NCBI GenBank assembly: GCA_963805605.1
Contig: CAWDUX010000001.1
Coordinates: 682,001-746,000, forward strand
Direction of reading: 5' to 3'
DNA length: 64,000 bases
DNA from: Actinocatenispora sp963805605
Lineage (GTDB): Bacteria; Actinomycetota; Actinomycetes; Mycobacteriales; Micromonosporaceae
The notes beneath the pieces were generated by a model. The model made no database searches, was not told where the DNA came from, and saw only the letters and a list, made by a program, of their open reading frames with translations. The translations under genes were made by a program, and so were the position numbers. Positions 29,840-38,561 of this stretch are shown here, piece by piece (the stretch's first letter is position 1; every line of letters starts with the position of its first letter).

Positions 29840-32488
29840 CTACCCACGAAGGTCGTGGGACCCACCCGCGCTACCTGCGCGGGAGCTTGTGGTGGTGTCG
29901 GGCGCCAGCGCCGACACCAGGGGGAGGCCGACCGGCCTGTCATGACAGGCCGCACCGAGTGCCAGCAGCACGCCGGCGGTACCGGTGGCCAGATCCATCG
30001 ACAGCCGCAGCAGCTGGGCGCCGGGGAACGCGGTCCCACCGCCGTACGGCATGGCGTGCCAGCTCAGCGTGCGCAGCTGCCGGCGCAGCAGTTCGCCGTC
30101 CGGGCCGGTGAGCGGGTCGTGCCCGGCGCAGCGGGCCATCTCGGTGAGGTACAGCGCGATACCGGCACGTCCGGCGAACAGTCCCGACTGGATGTAGAAC
30201 GGCGACTGCGCGGCGCGGTGGATCTGCTCGACGACGGGTGCGAGTTCCGGGTCGGGCCGCCGGGCGAGGTACGCGGCCAGCGCCACCCCGATGCCGACAC
30301 TGCCGGCCTCCAGGTACGGCATGGTCCGCCAGCCCTCGTCGACCTCCAACGTCCGGTCGTCGCGCAGCTTGCAGCGGCGCAGGTCCTGCCGCAGAGCGGT
30401 ACGCGCCAGGTCGAGGTATCGGGTGTCGCCGCTGCGGTCGTAGCGGTCCAGGAACAGCAGCGCCGGACCGGACGAGCCATGCAGCAGCCCGGCGCGGGGA
30501 TGCTTGCCGCCGGACAGTTCCGGTACCGACGTCTCGTCACCGAGGCGTTCGGCGAGCAGGTCCGCAGCGTGCGCGGCCAGTTTGTGCAGTTCCTCCTCGC
30601 CGGTACGGTCGGCGAGTCGGGCGAGGTTGAGCCCGATGCCGGCCAGCCCGCCGGACAGGTCCGGGCCGGAGTTCTCCCAGTCCTGCGCCAGGCAGATGTC
30701 CAGTACGTCCAGTGCCGGCTGCCGGTGCCCGAGGTGTTCCAGCGCGAACGCGACACCGTGCAGGCCGTCGTACAGGCCGAGGCGGATGTCCAGTCCGCTG
30801 CGGGTGGCCCGGTTCAGCAGCCACCGTTCGTGTTCGGGGTACCGGTCGGCGCCGGTGACCGACAGCGCGTACAGCACACCGGCCGCGCCGTGCGCCAGGT
30901 TCAGCGCGCCGGACCGGAACTGTTCCACGTCGCCGGGGAAGAGCCGGTCGTCGCGTTGCGGTGTGGCGCTGGCCAGGATGGCCCGGGTCAGCGCGGCGCG
31001 TACCTGTGGCCACCGGTCCGCGCCGGTCACCTCGGACAGGTCGTCGCCCCGGCCCGGCGATCCCACTCCGGCGTGCTGTGCGCCGGTGCCGATGACCGTC
31101 TGGACGGCACCGTCCAGGTAGTCGGCCGGTAGCTCGAACTGTTCGGCGATCACCGCGGCCAGGTGGCGCGCCTTGGCGGGACGCAGTCGCAGCAGATCGG
31201 TCAGCGGGAGGAACAGGGAGAGCCGCAGGCAGGCCAGCGCGTAGTCGTCGACAGCGAAACCGGTCCGGTCCCGGGGCGCCGCGAAACCCTGGTTGCGCAG
31301 GGCGGGTGTGCGGCCTTCCTCGATGCCGGCGGCGACCTCGAAGTCCAGCAGGCACACCGTGCCGTCGGGACGTACCACCACGTTGAACAGGTGCAGGTCG
31401 CCGTAGACCACGCCACGTTCGTGTACCGCGTGCACTGCGGACTCGATCTGTTCGATGATCCGCAACGCCCAGTCGCGGTACGCCGCACGGTCCGCCGGTG
31501 TCGCATCGATGTTGGTCAGCGGGTAGCGGGCGACGAGTTCGTTGTTGAGCGGTACGCCGGCGATGTGTTCCAGCACCAGGAACCGGTGTTCGCCGACCGG
31601 GAACCGGTCGAGTACGGCGGGCACCTCGGGCACGTCGGTCAGCCGACCCAGCATCCGGGCCTCCCGGTCGAGCCGGGTGACGGCGTCCTCGCCGACCGAG
31701 TCCAGCCCGGCGTACGGGCGGGCCTCCTTGAGCACCACGGTGCTGCCGTCGCGGGTGTCGACCGCCTGGTAGATGCCGCCGCCGTTGGAGAAGTGCAGTA
31801 CCTTCTCCACCCGGTAGGGCAGGTCGGCCACGGTGACGGCGTTGCGGGCGGCCAGCTCCGGTGCCAGGAATCCGGGCAGCGACAGCCATTCCGGCAACGC
31901 GAACACCGGGCCACGCCGGTCCGGTACGAGTGTGCCGCCCGGGTCGGTGATCGCCGGCACCATGTCGCCCTGCTCGGACAGGCAGTACCGGCTGGCGAAG
32001 CCGCCGTAGCGGACGAACAGCGGGCCCTGCCGCCAACGCAGGTCACTCAGGATGTACGGGCCGGGCTGCCCGCCGATCAACGCGTCCAGGTCGGTGAGGA
32101 TCCGTTCGCAGTCGGCGTCGTCGTCGGGGTAGATGGTGACGAGCTTGCCGCTGGAGCCGCGGGCCGCGTACTTGGAGTTGCGCATCAGCAGGATGTGCGG
32201 GCCGCGCAGGTACTTGAAGGCCACACCATGGCTGGTGCAGTAGTCCCAGCACGCGTCGAGAACCTGCTCCGCGTTGTCCAGGCACGCCGAGGCGTGGATC
32301 TTCCAACCCTGTGCCGGCAGCTGCCGGTCGACCGGGGTGTGGATGAGCCAGTCGTCGTGTTCCTGACGCTCCCAACCGGCGGGCAGCGCACGGGCCGCGA
32401 GCGGGAAGTCCCGCTTGCGTGGTGCGGCCGTCAACCGGTCGTAGAAGACCGGATCGGCTGCACAGTAGTTCTCGTAGCGCTTGTCCAC
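29840..32488 (-). CDS. ramC: Class III lanthionine synthetase LanKC (RamC/AmfT-like)
   Basis: An 882-residue trifunctional enzyme from GTG 32488 (GGGAGG site eight to nine bases ahead; a TTG three bases earlier is possible). N-terminal lyase-like domain, residues 1-215. Ser/Thr kinase domain, 225-480: glycine loop SNGGGIYQAV, ATP lysine K254 in VVLKEARP, catalytic loop VYGDLHLFN with D364, and metal loop LLDFEVA with D382. Cyclase-like domain, 500-882: LYDGLHGVAFALEHLG, LSGGLAGIGLNLARL, LLHGSSGPALLFLDRY, without the Cys/Cys-His zinc ligands, which identifies class III rather than class II or IV. It phosphorylates core Ser residues, eliminates phosphate and closes the rings of the adjacent precursor. 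Confidence 0.95.
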   Translation of the reverse strand: MDKRYENYCAADPVFYDRLTAAPRKRDFPLAARALPAGWERQEHDDWLIHTPVDRQLPAQGWKIHASACLDNAEQVLDACWDYCTSHGVAFKYLRGPHILLMRNSKYAARGSSGKLVTIYPDDDADCERILTDLDALIGGQPGPYILSDLRWRQGPLFVRYGGFASRYCLSEQGDMVPAITDPGGTLVPDRRGPVFALPEWLSLPGFLAPELAARNAVTVADLPYRVEKVLHFSNGGGIYQAVDTRDGSTVVLKEARPYAGLDSVGEDAVTRLDREARMLGRLTDVPEVPAVLDRFPVGEHRFLVLEHIAGVPLNNELVARYPLTNIDATPADRAAYRDWALRIIEQIESAVHAVHERGVVYGDLHLFNVVVRPDGTVCLLDFEVAAGIEEGRTPALRNQGFAAPRDRTGFAVDDYALACLRLSLFLPLTDLLRLRPAKARHLAAVIAEQFELPADYLDGAVQTVIGTGAQHAGVGSPGRGDDLSEVTGADRWPQVRAALTRAILASATPQRDDRLFPGDVEQFRSGALNLAHGAAGVLYALSVTGADRYPEHERWLLNRATRSGLDIRLGLYDGLHGVAFALEHLGHRQPALDVLDICLAQDWENSGPDLSGGLAGIGLNLARLADRTGEEELHKLAAHAADLLAERLGDETSVPELSGGKHPRAGLLHGSSGPALLFLDRYDRSGDTRYLDLARTALRQDLRRCKLRDDRTLEVDEGWRTMPYLEAGSVGIGVALAAYLARRPDPELAPVVEQIHRAAQSPFYIQSGLFAGRAGIALYLTEMARCAGHDPLTGPDGELLRRQLRTLSWHAMPYGGGTAFPGAQLLRLSMDLATGTAGVLLALGAACHDRPVGLPLVSALAPDTTTSSRAGSAGGSHDLRG

Positions 32489-32560
32489 CAAGGACCTCCC
32501 GCTCTCGGATGCATGACGAATCCTGGCAGCGGGGCATGATGCCTACTAGTCGTCGAAGTC

Positions 32561-32638
32561 ATCACCAGTCAGCACGAGCCCCACCACTGAGCTGAACGAT
32601 GATCACCAGTCAGTAGTTAAATATGCACTATAAGTGCA
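32561..32638. promoter_or_regulatory. Direct repeats and palindrome upstream of ramC
   Basis: ATCACCAGTCAG occurs exactly twice (32561-32572 and 32602-32613), with starts 41 bases apart, about four helical turns. Beside it TGCACT-ATA-AGTGCA (32624-32638) is a perfect 6-3-6 palindrome in an AT-rich patch. These lie 70-150 bases upstream of the ramC start, where RamR-type activators bind as dimers on direct repeats. The binding assignment is inference. Confidence 0.5.
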
Positions 32639-32966
32639 GCAGCGACGGCGCGCGTGGCATGACGGAATGCTCGCGCTATATCTGAACGTGGTCGTCGCCA
32701 CACTTTGTGTGTGCACGCTCGCGTGTCGTCGTCATCGGGTGGGACAAGTGCCCCGAACGGGCTACCTGCGCCTTGTGTGGAAGCTGCTGCCGGTGCCCGG
32801 CCGGCTCGAACCGCAGTGCCACCGGATATCCACCGGCCGGAGCATATTGCGGCCCAATTCGGTGCGAGGTACCACAAGCCGGGCTAGCGTCAGATCAACC
32901 GCTGCCGGGCCGTCCCGCGCTGTCGCCGGATTCCCGGCCGGGTGGCTGAGGCAGGGAAGGTACGCC

Positions 32967-34265
32967 ATGCGCCTCGTCTCCCGCCGTGGTCTGTTGCGCG
33001 GCACACTCCTTTCGATGTGCGGTGTCCTGTCGTTGCTCGTGGCCGGGACCGGGTCGGCCGCCCCACCGCAACCCGGAGAGGACCACGCCCCGGCCGGACG
33101 CGCCGCCATCACCGTGACCACCGTCGGGGTCGGCGCGCCCGGGAACCGCCCGGTCGGCATCGTGCCGTTCGCCGACGCGGTATACCGGACCTGCGCGGAC
33201 GCGCCCAGCACGCCGCCGAAGTGCCTGATGGTCGGCGGCGTGCGCTACCGGTACGGGATCGGTCAGCTGGAGATCACCGTCGCGCAGTGGGTGACGTTCC
33301 TGAACCTGGTCGACCCCGAGGGCCGTAACCGGCAAAGGCTCTACACCGAAACGGAGAGCGCGGCGGACTGGCCGAAGTACGGTCAGATCAACCGCTCCAG
33401 CCGCGCCGGCCATGGACGGCACTACTCGGTGGCGTACCCGCAGTGGGCCGACAAGCCCTACGGTTTCTCCACGTTCCTGAAAGCGGCGCGCTTCGTCAAC
33501 TCGCTCTACAACGGACGGCTGATCGACCGGCACAGCAGCAGCCGCGGCGGTTTCCGCTACACCACCTACCGGGTGATGCTGTCGGCCCGCACCGAACGCG
33601 GCATGTACGACCTGTCGCAGCGCTACGCCACCCGCAGCCACTCGACCGGCTTCGTGGTGCCGAGCCAGAACGAGTGGATCAAGGCCGCGTACTACGACCC
33701 GCACGGCCACGGCCGGTACTCGTACTGGAAGTACCCGACCAACGCGGGTGTGTTCGGTGACGGCGACGCCACCGCGCCTGCGCCCACCGTGCTCGATCCG
33801 ACCACGGGCGATGTCACCAATGCGACGACCCAGCCGCTCGCCTCGTACCGGGCCGACGGTCAGCCGGCACCGACCTGGTGTCCCGGCCAGGTCGCGCCGG
33901 ACGACTGCACCACGGTGAACCCGTTCGGGCTGGACCCGACCAGTTACGCGAACGCCTACCAGGGCAGCCTCTCCACGGTCGGCCAGGCACGGACGACCTC
34001 CCCGTGGGGGACCCTCGACCAGGGCGGAAACGCCGTCGAGTGGACCGACACGATCACCGCCCCACCCTCCGGGCGGCCCTCGGCGCGGGTGTGGCGGCGG
34101 GCGCATGGTGGGGTGTCCAACGCGCCGGCGGTACAACTGTGGCTGTCCGCGGTCGGGCTCCAGCCGCAGGACAACGCGTTCTTCAATCTCACCTATCCGT
34201 GGCTCGGTTTCCGGGTGGGAGTCATCGGCGACCTGACACCGGGCGGGCGCCGAGCGGGCTCATGA
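32967..34265 (+). CDS. Secreted FGE/SUMF1-fold protein
   Basis: A 432-residue protein from ATG 32967 with a GGGAAGG site and a twin-arginine-like signal peptide (MRLVSRRGLLRGTLLSMCG, cleavage after TGSAA). The body follows the formylglycine-generating-enzyme/sulfatase-modifying fold: GIGQLEITVAQWVTFLNLVD, FSTFLKAARFVNSLYNG, STGFVVPSQNEWIKAAYYD, TLDQGGNAVEWTDT and the terminal YPWLGFRVG. The cysteine pair of true FGE enzymes near GGS...R is not visible; that region reads WRRAHGGVSNAPAV, so it may not make formylglycine. It is divergent from ramC across a 478-base gap and convergent with the next gene (6-base overlap). No clear link to the lanthipeptide genes is visible. Confidence 0.8.
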   Translation: MRLVSRRGLLRGTLLSMCGVLSLLVAGTGSAAPPQPGEDHAPAGRAAITVTTVGVGAPGNRPVGIVPFADAVYRTCADAPSTPPKCLMVGGVRYRYGIGQLEITVAQWVTFLNLVDPEGRNRQRLYTETESAADWPKYGQINRSSRAGHGRHYSVAYPQWADKPYGFSTFLKAARFVNSLYNGRLIDRHSSSRGGFRYTTYRVMLSARTERGMYDLSQRYATRSHSTGFVVPSQNEWIKAAYYDPHGHGRYSYWKYPTNAGVFGDGDATAPAPTVLDPTTGDVTNATTQPLASYRADGQPAPTWCPGQVAPDDCTTVNPFGLDPTSYANAYQGSLSTVGQARTTSPWGTLDQGGNAVEWTDTITAPPSGRPSARVWRRAHGGVSNAPAVQLWLSAVGLQPQDNAFFNLTYPWLGFRVGVIGDLTPGGRRAGS

Positions 34266-36083
34266 CCGGACGTCCCAGACCCGGACGTCACCCTGGACCC
34301 GACCCGGGCGCCGGAGCAGCCGGGTGATCGCGGTACGCAGCGCGCGGGTGTGCCGCACGTGCCGGTCCAGTACGACCGCGTCGGTACGGGCGGCGGCCAG
34401 ATCGCGCAGCGCCCGGGCGCGCTGCGCAGTGCTGAAGCGGGGCACCCGGCCGGAACGGGCGATGCCGGCCAGTTGGACCGACATGCGGCTGCGCGACGCA
34501 CCCCAGTGCGCCTGCCCGTCCGCCATCGGCACCATGATCGCGCCGCCGGGCACCGCCAGGTCGTCGCCGGTGACCGAGGCCCAGTACTGGGCCCGCCGGT
34601 CCACCGTGTTGTGCAGCGGGACCGCCAGCATCGTATGGCCGGGCCGGACGTGCTCGCGCCACTGCCCGCTGGTGAAGAAGACCGGCACCGGCGCCCTGTG
34701 TTCGGTGGGCAACGGCACCGGGAGGATCGGGACCAGTGCCACGGCCAGTACCGCGAACCGGATCGGTCGCGGAATCCCGACCCGGGCCGCGCGGTCGAGC
34801 CCGATCGCGAGCAGCACCCCGAATGCCGTGGTGGCCACGAGGGCCAGCCGGTCCGGTAACGCCTGCTCCAGTACCGGCACATGCTGCAGCAGTGCCCACG
34901 GCCCCGGCACACCTGTCTTGACCCGGAACACCCGCAGTGTGGTGCCGAAGCTCAGCACCACGAACACCAGCGCGGTGCCCAGCAGTGCGAGGACCGTGCG
35001 GTTGCGTCGCAGCCACACCACGACCGCCAGCAGCAGCGCGACCAGCCCGAAACCCAGGTAGCTGGTCTCGTCGATGGTGTTGACCGAATGCACCCGGGCC
35101 GCCATGTCGGGGCCGCCGGCCAGCGCGTAGCCGCTGTACCAGAACCAGGACATCACATCGGTGTTCGAGGAGAAGATGAACCACGGTGTGCCGTGCACAT
35201 GCATCGGCCCGGCCAGGGCCATCCACATCGGGTACGCCAGCAGCGCACCGGCCACGACGGCGCCGGTACCGGTACGCAGTACGAAGGCGCGCCACGTGCG
35301 GCGCGCGTCGGCCGGGTGCAGCAGGGCCAGCAGCACCACCAGTACGGTGACGCCCATACCGGCGATCAGCAGTATCTCGGTACCGGTCAGGCACTGCGCG
35401 GTGACCAGCAGACCGAGCAGTACGCCGCGGCGTACCGGATGCTCGGGTCGGCCCGGGGCGGTCGGCAGCACCAGCAGCACGATGAACGGTACGAAGAACT
35501 GCGCGGTCAGGTGGGTGTGCGAGTTGGACAGCGCCACCATGCCCGGTGCGAAGCCGATGAGTCCGGCGCCGAGTGCCGCGGCCGGAAGCCGCAGTGCCAG
35601 CCGCCGTCGCAGCACCACGTACCAGCCGGCCGCGGTGCCGGCCAGCGCCACCGTCTCCAGCAGCACGAACGACACCGCCGGCCCGAAGATCATGGTGACC
35701 GGGGCGAGCACCACGCCGGGGAGCAGTAGCGACGTGTTGACCATCATGTTCGCACCGACCGGTGCGTTGACCTGGACGGTGTAGAACGGGTTGCCCGGAT
35801 GCGCCACCATGTGCACCCCGTAGGCCAGCGCCCACTCCAGGAACTTCTGGTCGACCGGATCGTTGGTCAGCGCCTGGGTGTACGGGGCCGCCCACAGGCG
35901 TTGCGTCACCCACACCGCCAGGGCCAGGTAGCAGCCGAGTATCAGCAGGTCACGGCCGAACCGGCGCCACCACCGCCGCGCACTGCGGTGTTTGGTGTCC
36001 GGCTGCCGGCCGGTCACGGTGTCCGGGACACCGGGCCGGATCGCGATTCGACGCTGGCTGCTACCACTGGTGACCGGTTCCAC
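34260..36083 (-). CDS. Large polytopic membrane protein, glycosyltransferase (GT-C)-like
   Basis: A 607-residue protein from GTG 36083 with a basic N-terminus and about 11 membrane helices (DLLILGCYLALAVWVTQRLW, VSFVLLETVALAGTAAGWYV and more), ending in a roughly 150-residue extracytoplasmic domain (VFFTSGQWREHVRPGHTMLA, LDRHVRHTRALRTAITRLLR). The topology and the acidic residues in the first outer loop (TQALTNDPVDQKFLEWAL) resemble GT-C lipid-linked sugar transferases of actinomycetes, but I see no decisive motif. Its stop overlaps the stop region of the convergent FGE-fold gene by six bases. It is probably a monocistronic envelope protein. Confidence 0.75.
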   Translation of the reverse strand: MEPVTSGSSQRRIAIRPGVPDTVTGRQPDTKHRSARRWWRRFGRDLLILGCYLALAVWVTQRLWAAPYTQALTNDPVDQKFLEWALAYGVHMVAHPGNPFYTVQVNAPVGANMMVNTSLLLPGVVLAPVTMIFGPAVSFVLLETVALAGTAAGWYVVLRRRLALRLPAAALGAGLIGFAPGMVALSNSHTHLTAQFFVPFIVLLVLPTAPGRPEHPVRRGVLLGLLVTAQCLTGTEILLIAGMGVTVLVVLLALLHPADARRTWRAFVLRTGTGAVVAGALLAYPMWMALAGPMHVHGTPWFIFSSNTDVMSWFWYSGYALAGGPDMAARVHSVNTIDETSYLGFGLVALLLAVVVWLRRNRTVLALLGTALVFVVLSFGTTLRVFRVKTGVPGPWALLQHVPVLEQALPDRLALVATTAFGVLLAIGLDRAARVGIPRPIRFAVLAVALVPILPVPLPTEHRAPVPVFFTSGQWREHVRPGHTMLAVPLHNTVDRRAQYWASVTGDDLAVPGGAIMVPMADGQAHWGASRSRMSVQLAGIARSGRVPRFSTAQRARALRDLAAARTDAVVLDRHVRHTRALRTAITRLLRRPGRVQGDVRVWDVRS

Positions 36084-36140
36084 CAGATGATCTTCGGTCT
36101 TTCCCGGCGTGCAGGTGCCCGGTAGCCGGGAATTGGGGCG

Positions 36141-36974
36141 TCAGGCGCCGGCGGCCGTGACGATGGCGTCGGTGGCGAAGCCGAGCAGCAGGCCGATCAG
36201 GATGCCCCAGGTGGTGACCTGCTTGAGGGCTGCCCGACGGGCGACGGCGAGCAGTTCGATCACCACGTACAGGATCGACCCGGCCGCCAGCCCCAGGAAG
36301 GCGACCGACAACACGTCGTTCACCAGGCTCTGACCGATCACGGTGCCGAGGAAGGTCGGGCCACCGCCGATCAGACCAAGCAGGCCGAGGCGGCCCCAGG
36401 AGGCACGTTCGCCGGCCGCGGCGAGCGGCGCGACGATGCCGAAGCCCTCGGTGGCGTTGTGCAGGCCGAAACCGATGATCAGCAGAATGGCCAGGGACAG
36501 TTCACCCTTGGCCGCGGAGTTGCCGATGGCCAGGCCCTCGGCGAAGTTGTGCAGCCCGATCCCGATGGCGATCATCAGCGCGAGGCCGGACGCGGTCGAG
36601 CGGGCCGAGTTGCGGGCGGTCATCTCGGCGGTGGACGCGGCTCCCGGTCCCGGGTTGCCGACGCTGGGGCTGCGGCGCCGCGCCATCCACCGGTCGTAGT
36701 AGACAAGCCCGAGCAGGCCGACGCCCAGGCCGACCGCCAGGACCAGCCCGTCCACCAGGGCGCCGCCCCAGTGCTGGTCGGCCAGCGCCGTGTCCACCGG
36801 TTCCCAGGCGTGCGCGAGGACGTCCCAGACCAGGAAGATCAGGATGCCGATGGCGGTGGCGTTCAGTGCGGCCTTCAGCCGCGGCGCCGGGGCACGTAGG
36901 CGTCCGAGCGGCAGCCCGAGGTAGATGGTGAAGCCGGCGATGGCGCCGAGCAGGGCGATCTCGGAAGCAGGCAT
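36141..36974 (-). CDS. ZIP-family divalent metal transporter
   Basis: A 277-residue protein with eight predicted helices. ZIP hallmarks are in helices IV and V: IAIGIGLHNFAEGLAIGNSA (H-N-x2-E) and IIGFGLHNATEGFGIVAPL (H-N-x2-E-G), separated by a short loop; the N-terminus (SEIALLGAIAGFTIYLGLPL) is typical of the actinobacterial group. A His-poor charged loop lies between helices III and IV. It imports zinc, iron or manganese down to the cytoplasm. An AGGCAAG-G-CTTGCCT palindrome 48 bases upstream looks like an iron-regulator (DtxR/IdeR) box, which favours iron or manganese over zinc. Confidence 0.92.
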   Translation of the reverse strand: MPASEIALLGAIAGFTIYLGLPLGRLRAPAPRLKAALNATAIGILIFLVWDVLAHAWEPVDTALADQHWGGALVDGLVLAVGLGVGLLGLVYYDRWMARRRSPSVGNPGPGAASTAEMTARNSARSTASGLALMIAIGIGLHNFAEGLAIGNSAAKGELSLAILLIIGFGLHNATEGFGIVAPLAAAGERASWGRLGLLGLIGGGPTFLGTVIGQSLVNDVLSVAFLGLAAGSILYVVIELLAVARRAALKQVTTWGILIGLLLGFATDAIVTAAGA

Positions 36975-37021
36975 GAGGGCTCCAGAGCAGCGCGGAGGAT
37001 GGCCGCGGCAGACCCTACCAG

Positions 37022-37036
37022 AGGCAAGGCTTGCCT
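37022..37036. promoter_or_regulatory. Candidate DtxR/IdeR-type metal-regulator box upstream of the ZIP gene
   Basis: AGGCAAG-G-CTTGCCT is a perfect 7-1-7 palindrome, extended by TAA on the right. Read on the minus strand it begins TTAGGCAAGCCT, similar to the TTAGGTTAGGCTAACCTAA iron box (about 12 of 19 positions). It lies between the ZIP gene (minus) and the PRC-barrel gene (plus) and could control both. Confidence 0.6.
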
Positions 37037-37189
37037 AATATTTCACCGCTGCTGGGGTGCGCTACGGTGCCGACTCCCGTTCCGGCCCGCGACACCCGTG
37101 CTGCGTCTTCTGTTCCGGCACATGGCGAGGTCATGACGCGTACGGTCGAAGCGAGGATCGGTCGGCTACCGGCGCAGGGGAAAGAGGCG

Positions 37190-37549
37190 ATGAGCATGAA
37201 CGTCTCCGCCAATCTCAGTGACTGGCGTACCTTCGACGTCTTTCTGGCCAGCGGCGACAAACTGGGCAAGCTGGAGGACCTCTACTACGACGCCGACACC
37301 CACGAGCCGGCGTTCCTGTGCGTGAAGTCGGGCATGTTGTCCTCCAAGCAGGTCCTGGTGCCCGCCACCGAGGTGCAGGTCACCCCGAACCGGCTGATGG
37401 TGCCCTGGTCACAGCAGGACATCGAGGGCGCCCCGACCACCCGACCCGACGAGGAGCTGTCCGGCGAGGACGAGGAACGGGCCTTCCGTCGCTACGGCAT
37501 CACCTACACCCCGCCCGGTGACGGAGGCCGCCGCCTCGTCCGCCGCTGA
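37190..37549 (+). CDS. PRC-barrel domain protein
   Basis: A 119-residue soluble protein from ATG 37190 (ATG 37196 is also possible). A PRC-barrel fold is visible: WRTFDVFLASGDKLGKLEDL, LYYDADTHEPAFLCVKSGML, KQVLVPATEVQVTPNRLMVP, with a DEELSGEDEERAFRRYG tail typical of actinobacterial stress-associated PRC proteins. PRC barrels act as RNA- or protein-binding adaptors. The specific role here is unknown. It shares its upstream region, including the metal-box palindrome, with the ZIP transporter gene and is convergent with module 2. Confidence 0.85.
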   Translation: MSMNVSANLSDWRTFDVFLASGDKLGKLEDLYYDADTHEPAFLCVKSGMLSSKQVLVPATEVQVTPNRLMVPWSQQDIEGAPTTRPDEELSGEDEERAFRRYGITYTPPGDGGRRLVRR

Positions 37550-37563
37550 CCACCCACCTCACG

Positions 37564-37890
37564 TCAGTGCTCCGGCACGCTCGACCAGTCGTCGATGCTG
37601 CGGAGACCCACCAGGTCGACCCTCCACGAGGTCGGCCAGGGGAACCCCGCTTCCGACCGACCCTGGATGCGCTGCCATGCTGCCAACGCATCCATCGGGC
37701 TGCTCCAGACCGCGATCCGGGCTGCCCGGGGCTGTCCTGTCCGCAGATCGACGGTTCGCAGGCACGAACACACGGCGTACGGACTGGGATCGGCTGGCCC
37801 CGGCCAGTACGCTCCGTCGCCGGGCCAGCGTAGGACCACCACGACACCGTCCCGGTCGTGCAGTCGCAGAGTTCGCCACGGCGGATACAT
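37564..37890 (-). CDS. Unrecognised small protein (module 2, gene C)
   Basis: 108 residues from ATG 37890, chosen for its strong GGAGG site six bases ahead; an ATG at 37917 overlapping the previous stop would add nine residues. It is a paralogue of the gene at 17051-17470: both start with PPWR, have a VVVVLR/VIVLR strand, an aromatic-Pro-Gly loop with Trp-Pro-Gly, and end in an RTG-x5-A-x-IAV ... DA-x-AW helix. The C-terminal part (DLVGLRSIDDWSS) differs. It is predicted cytoplasmic. It is the last gene of the minus-strand A-B-C arm and convergent with the PRC-barrel gene. Confidence 0.72.
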   Translation of the reverse strand: MYPPWRTLRLHDRDGVVVVLRWPGDGAYWPGPADPSPYAVCSCLRTVDLRTGQPRAARIAVWSSPMDALAAWQRIQGRSEAGFPWPTSWRVDLVGLRSIDDWSSVPEH

Positions 37891-37916
37891 GACATCCTCC
37901 GGCGTCGAGGCGTACA

Positions 37917-38228
37917 TCAGCGTTCGCGCCGACGGTCCGGAAGCGCGTCACCGAGAATCAAGGGTGCGGCTCGCCGGCCGGCGTCACTCAACGACCACAC
38001 CCGGGGCGGCGCACCGATGGGTGCTGGAACTGAGCACTTGCTGTGGACACAGTCCACCAGTGCGAAATCCGCCAGTACGGTCAGCTGACGGCGGGTGCGT
38101 TCCAGTGGCCAGCCCAGTCGGGCCGCCAGTTCGCGTACCGTCAGCGAACTGTCTGCTGAGCGCAGACCGTCCACGATCGACTGCACGTGGTCGGTGATCC
38201 TGGGCAGACCGCGTCTGGTCACCGCCAT
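37917..38228 (-). CDS. Winged-helix DNA-binding-like protein (module 2, gene B)
   Basis: 103 residues from ATG 38228 with a GGAG site; the start overlaps gene A by ten bases. A winged-helix pattern is visible (PRITDHVQSIVDGLRSADSS, LTVRELAARLGWPLERTRRQ, then VWSLSDAGRRAAP). It shares ITD, L-x-V-x2-LA, RR and WSL-x-DA with the protein at 16674-17054. The probable role is DNA binding within the module. Its stop (37917-37919) touches an alternative start of gene C. Confidence 0.75.
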   Translation of the reverse strand: MAVTRRGLPRITDHVQSIVDGLRSADSSLTVRELAARLGWPLERTRRQLTVLADFALVDCVHSKCSVPAPIGAPPRVWSLSDAGRRAAPLILGDALPDRRRER

Positions 38229-38533
38229 ACCGGCGGCTCCGACCTGCTGTGCCGAGGCTTCGGTGATGGCGCACCGGCCCGCCTGTACCCGCTGCCGGTC
38301 GACCGGACATCGCCATGTGCGGTCTGCGCCCGACGTCCGCCGACACACGCCGCTGCTGCCGCACAGCGTGCGGTCCGGTACGCCCAGCAGGGCCAGTCCT
38401 GCCCACATTGTGCGCACCGGCCGGCCGAACCGGGTCGATGGATGGCGAGAACGCGTTGCGCGTCCATCCACAACAGACGATCCACAATGCTCTCCGGTAC
38501 CGGATCCGGTGTGGCGATCGCGGTTGTCGTCAT
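38219..38533 (-). CDS. Small CxxC protein of the XRE/DUF397-associated arm (module 2, gene A)
   Basis: 104 residues from ATG 38533 with an AGGAGG site. The conserved core VDRLLWMDAQRVLAIHRPG with the cysteine cluster CAQCGQDWPCWAYRTAR is nearly the same as in the protein at 16427-16672, so the two are recent or strongly constrained paralogues. The C-terminal 40 residues (basic, Ser/Pro-rich) are specific to this copy. It could bind one metal through the C-x2-C-x5-C cluster. It overlaps the start of gene B by ten bases. A hairpin sits in its 5' leader (38562-38595). Confidence 0.75.
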   Translation of the reverse strand: MTTTAIATPDPVPESIVDRLLWMDAQRVLAIHRPGSAGRCAQCGQDWPCWAYRTARCAAAAACVGGRRAQTAHGDVRSTGSGYRRAGAPSPKPRHSRSEPPVWR

Positions 38534-38561
38534 CGATTCCTCCTGGGAATGGGGAAGGGGA

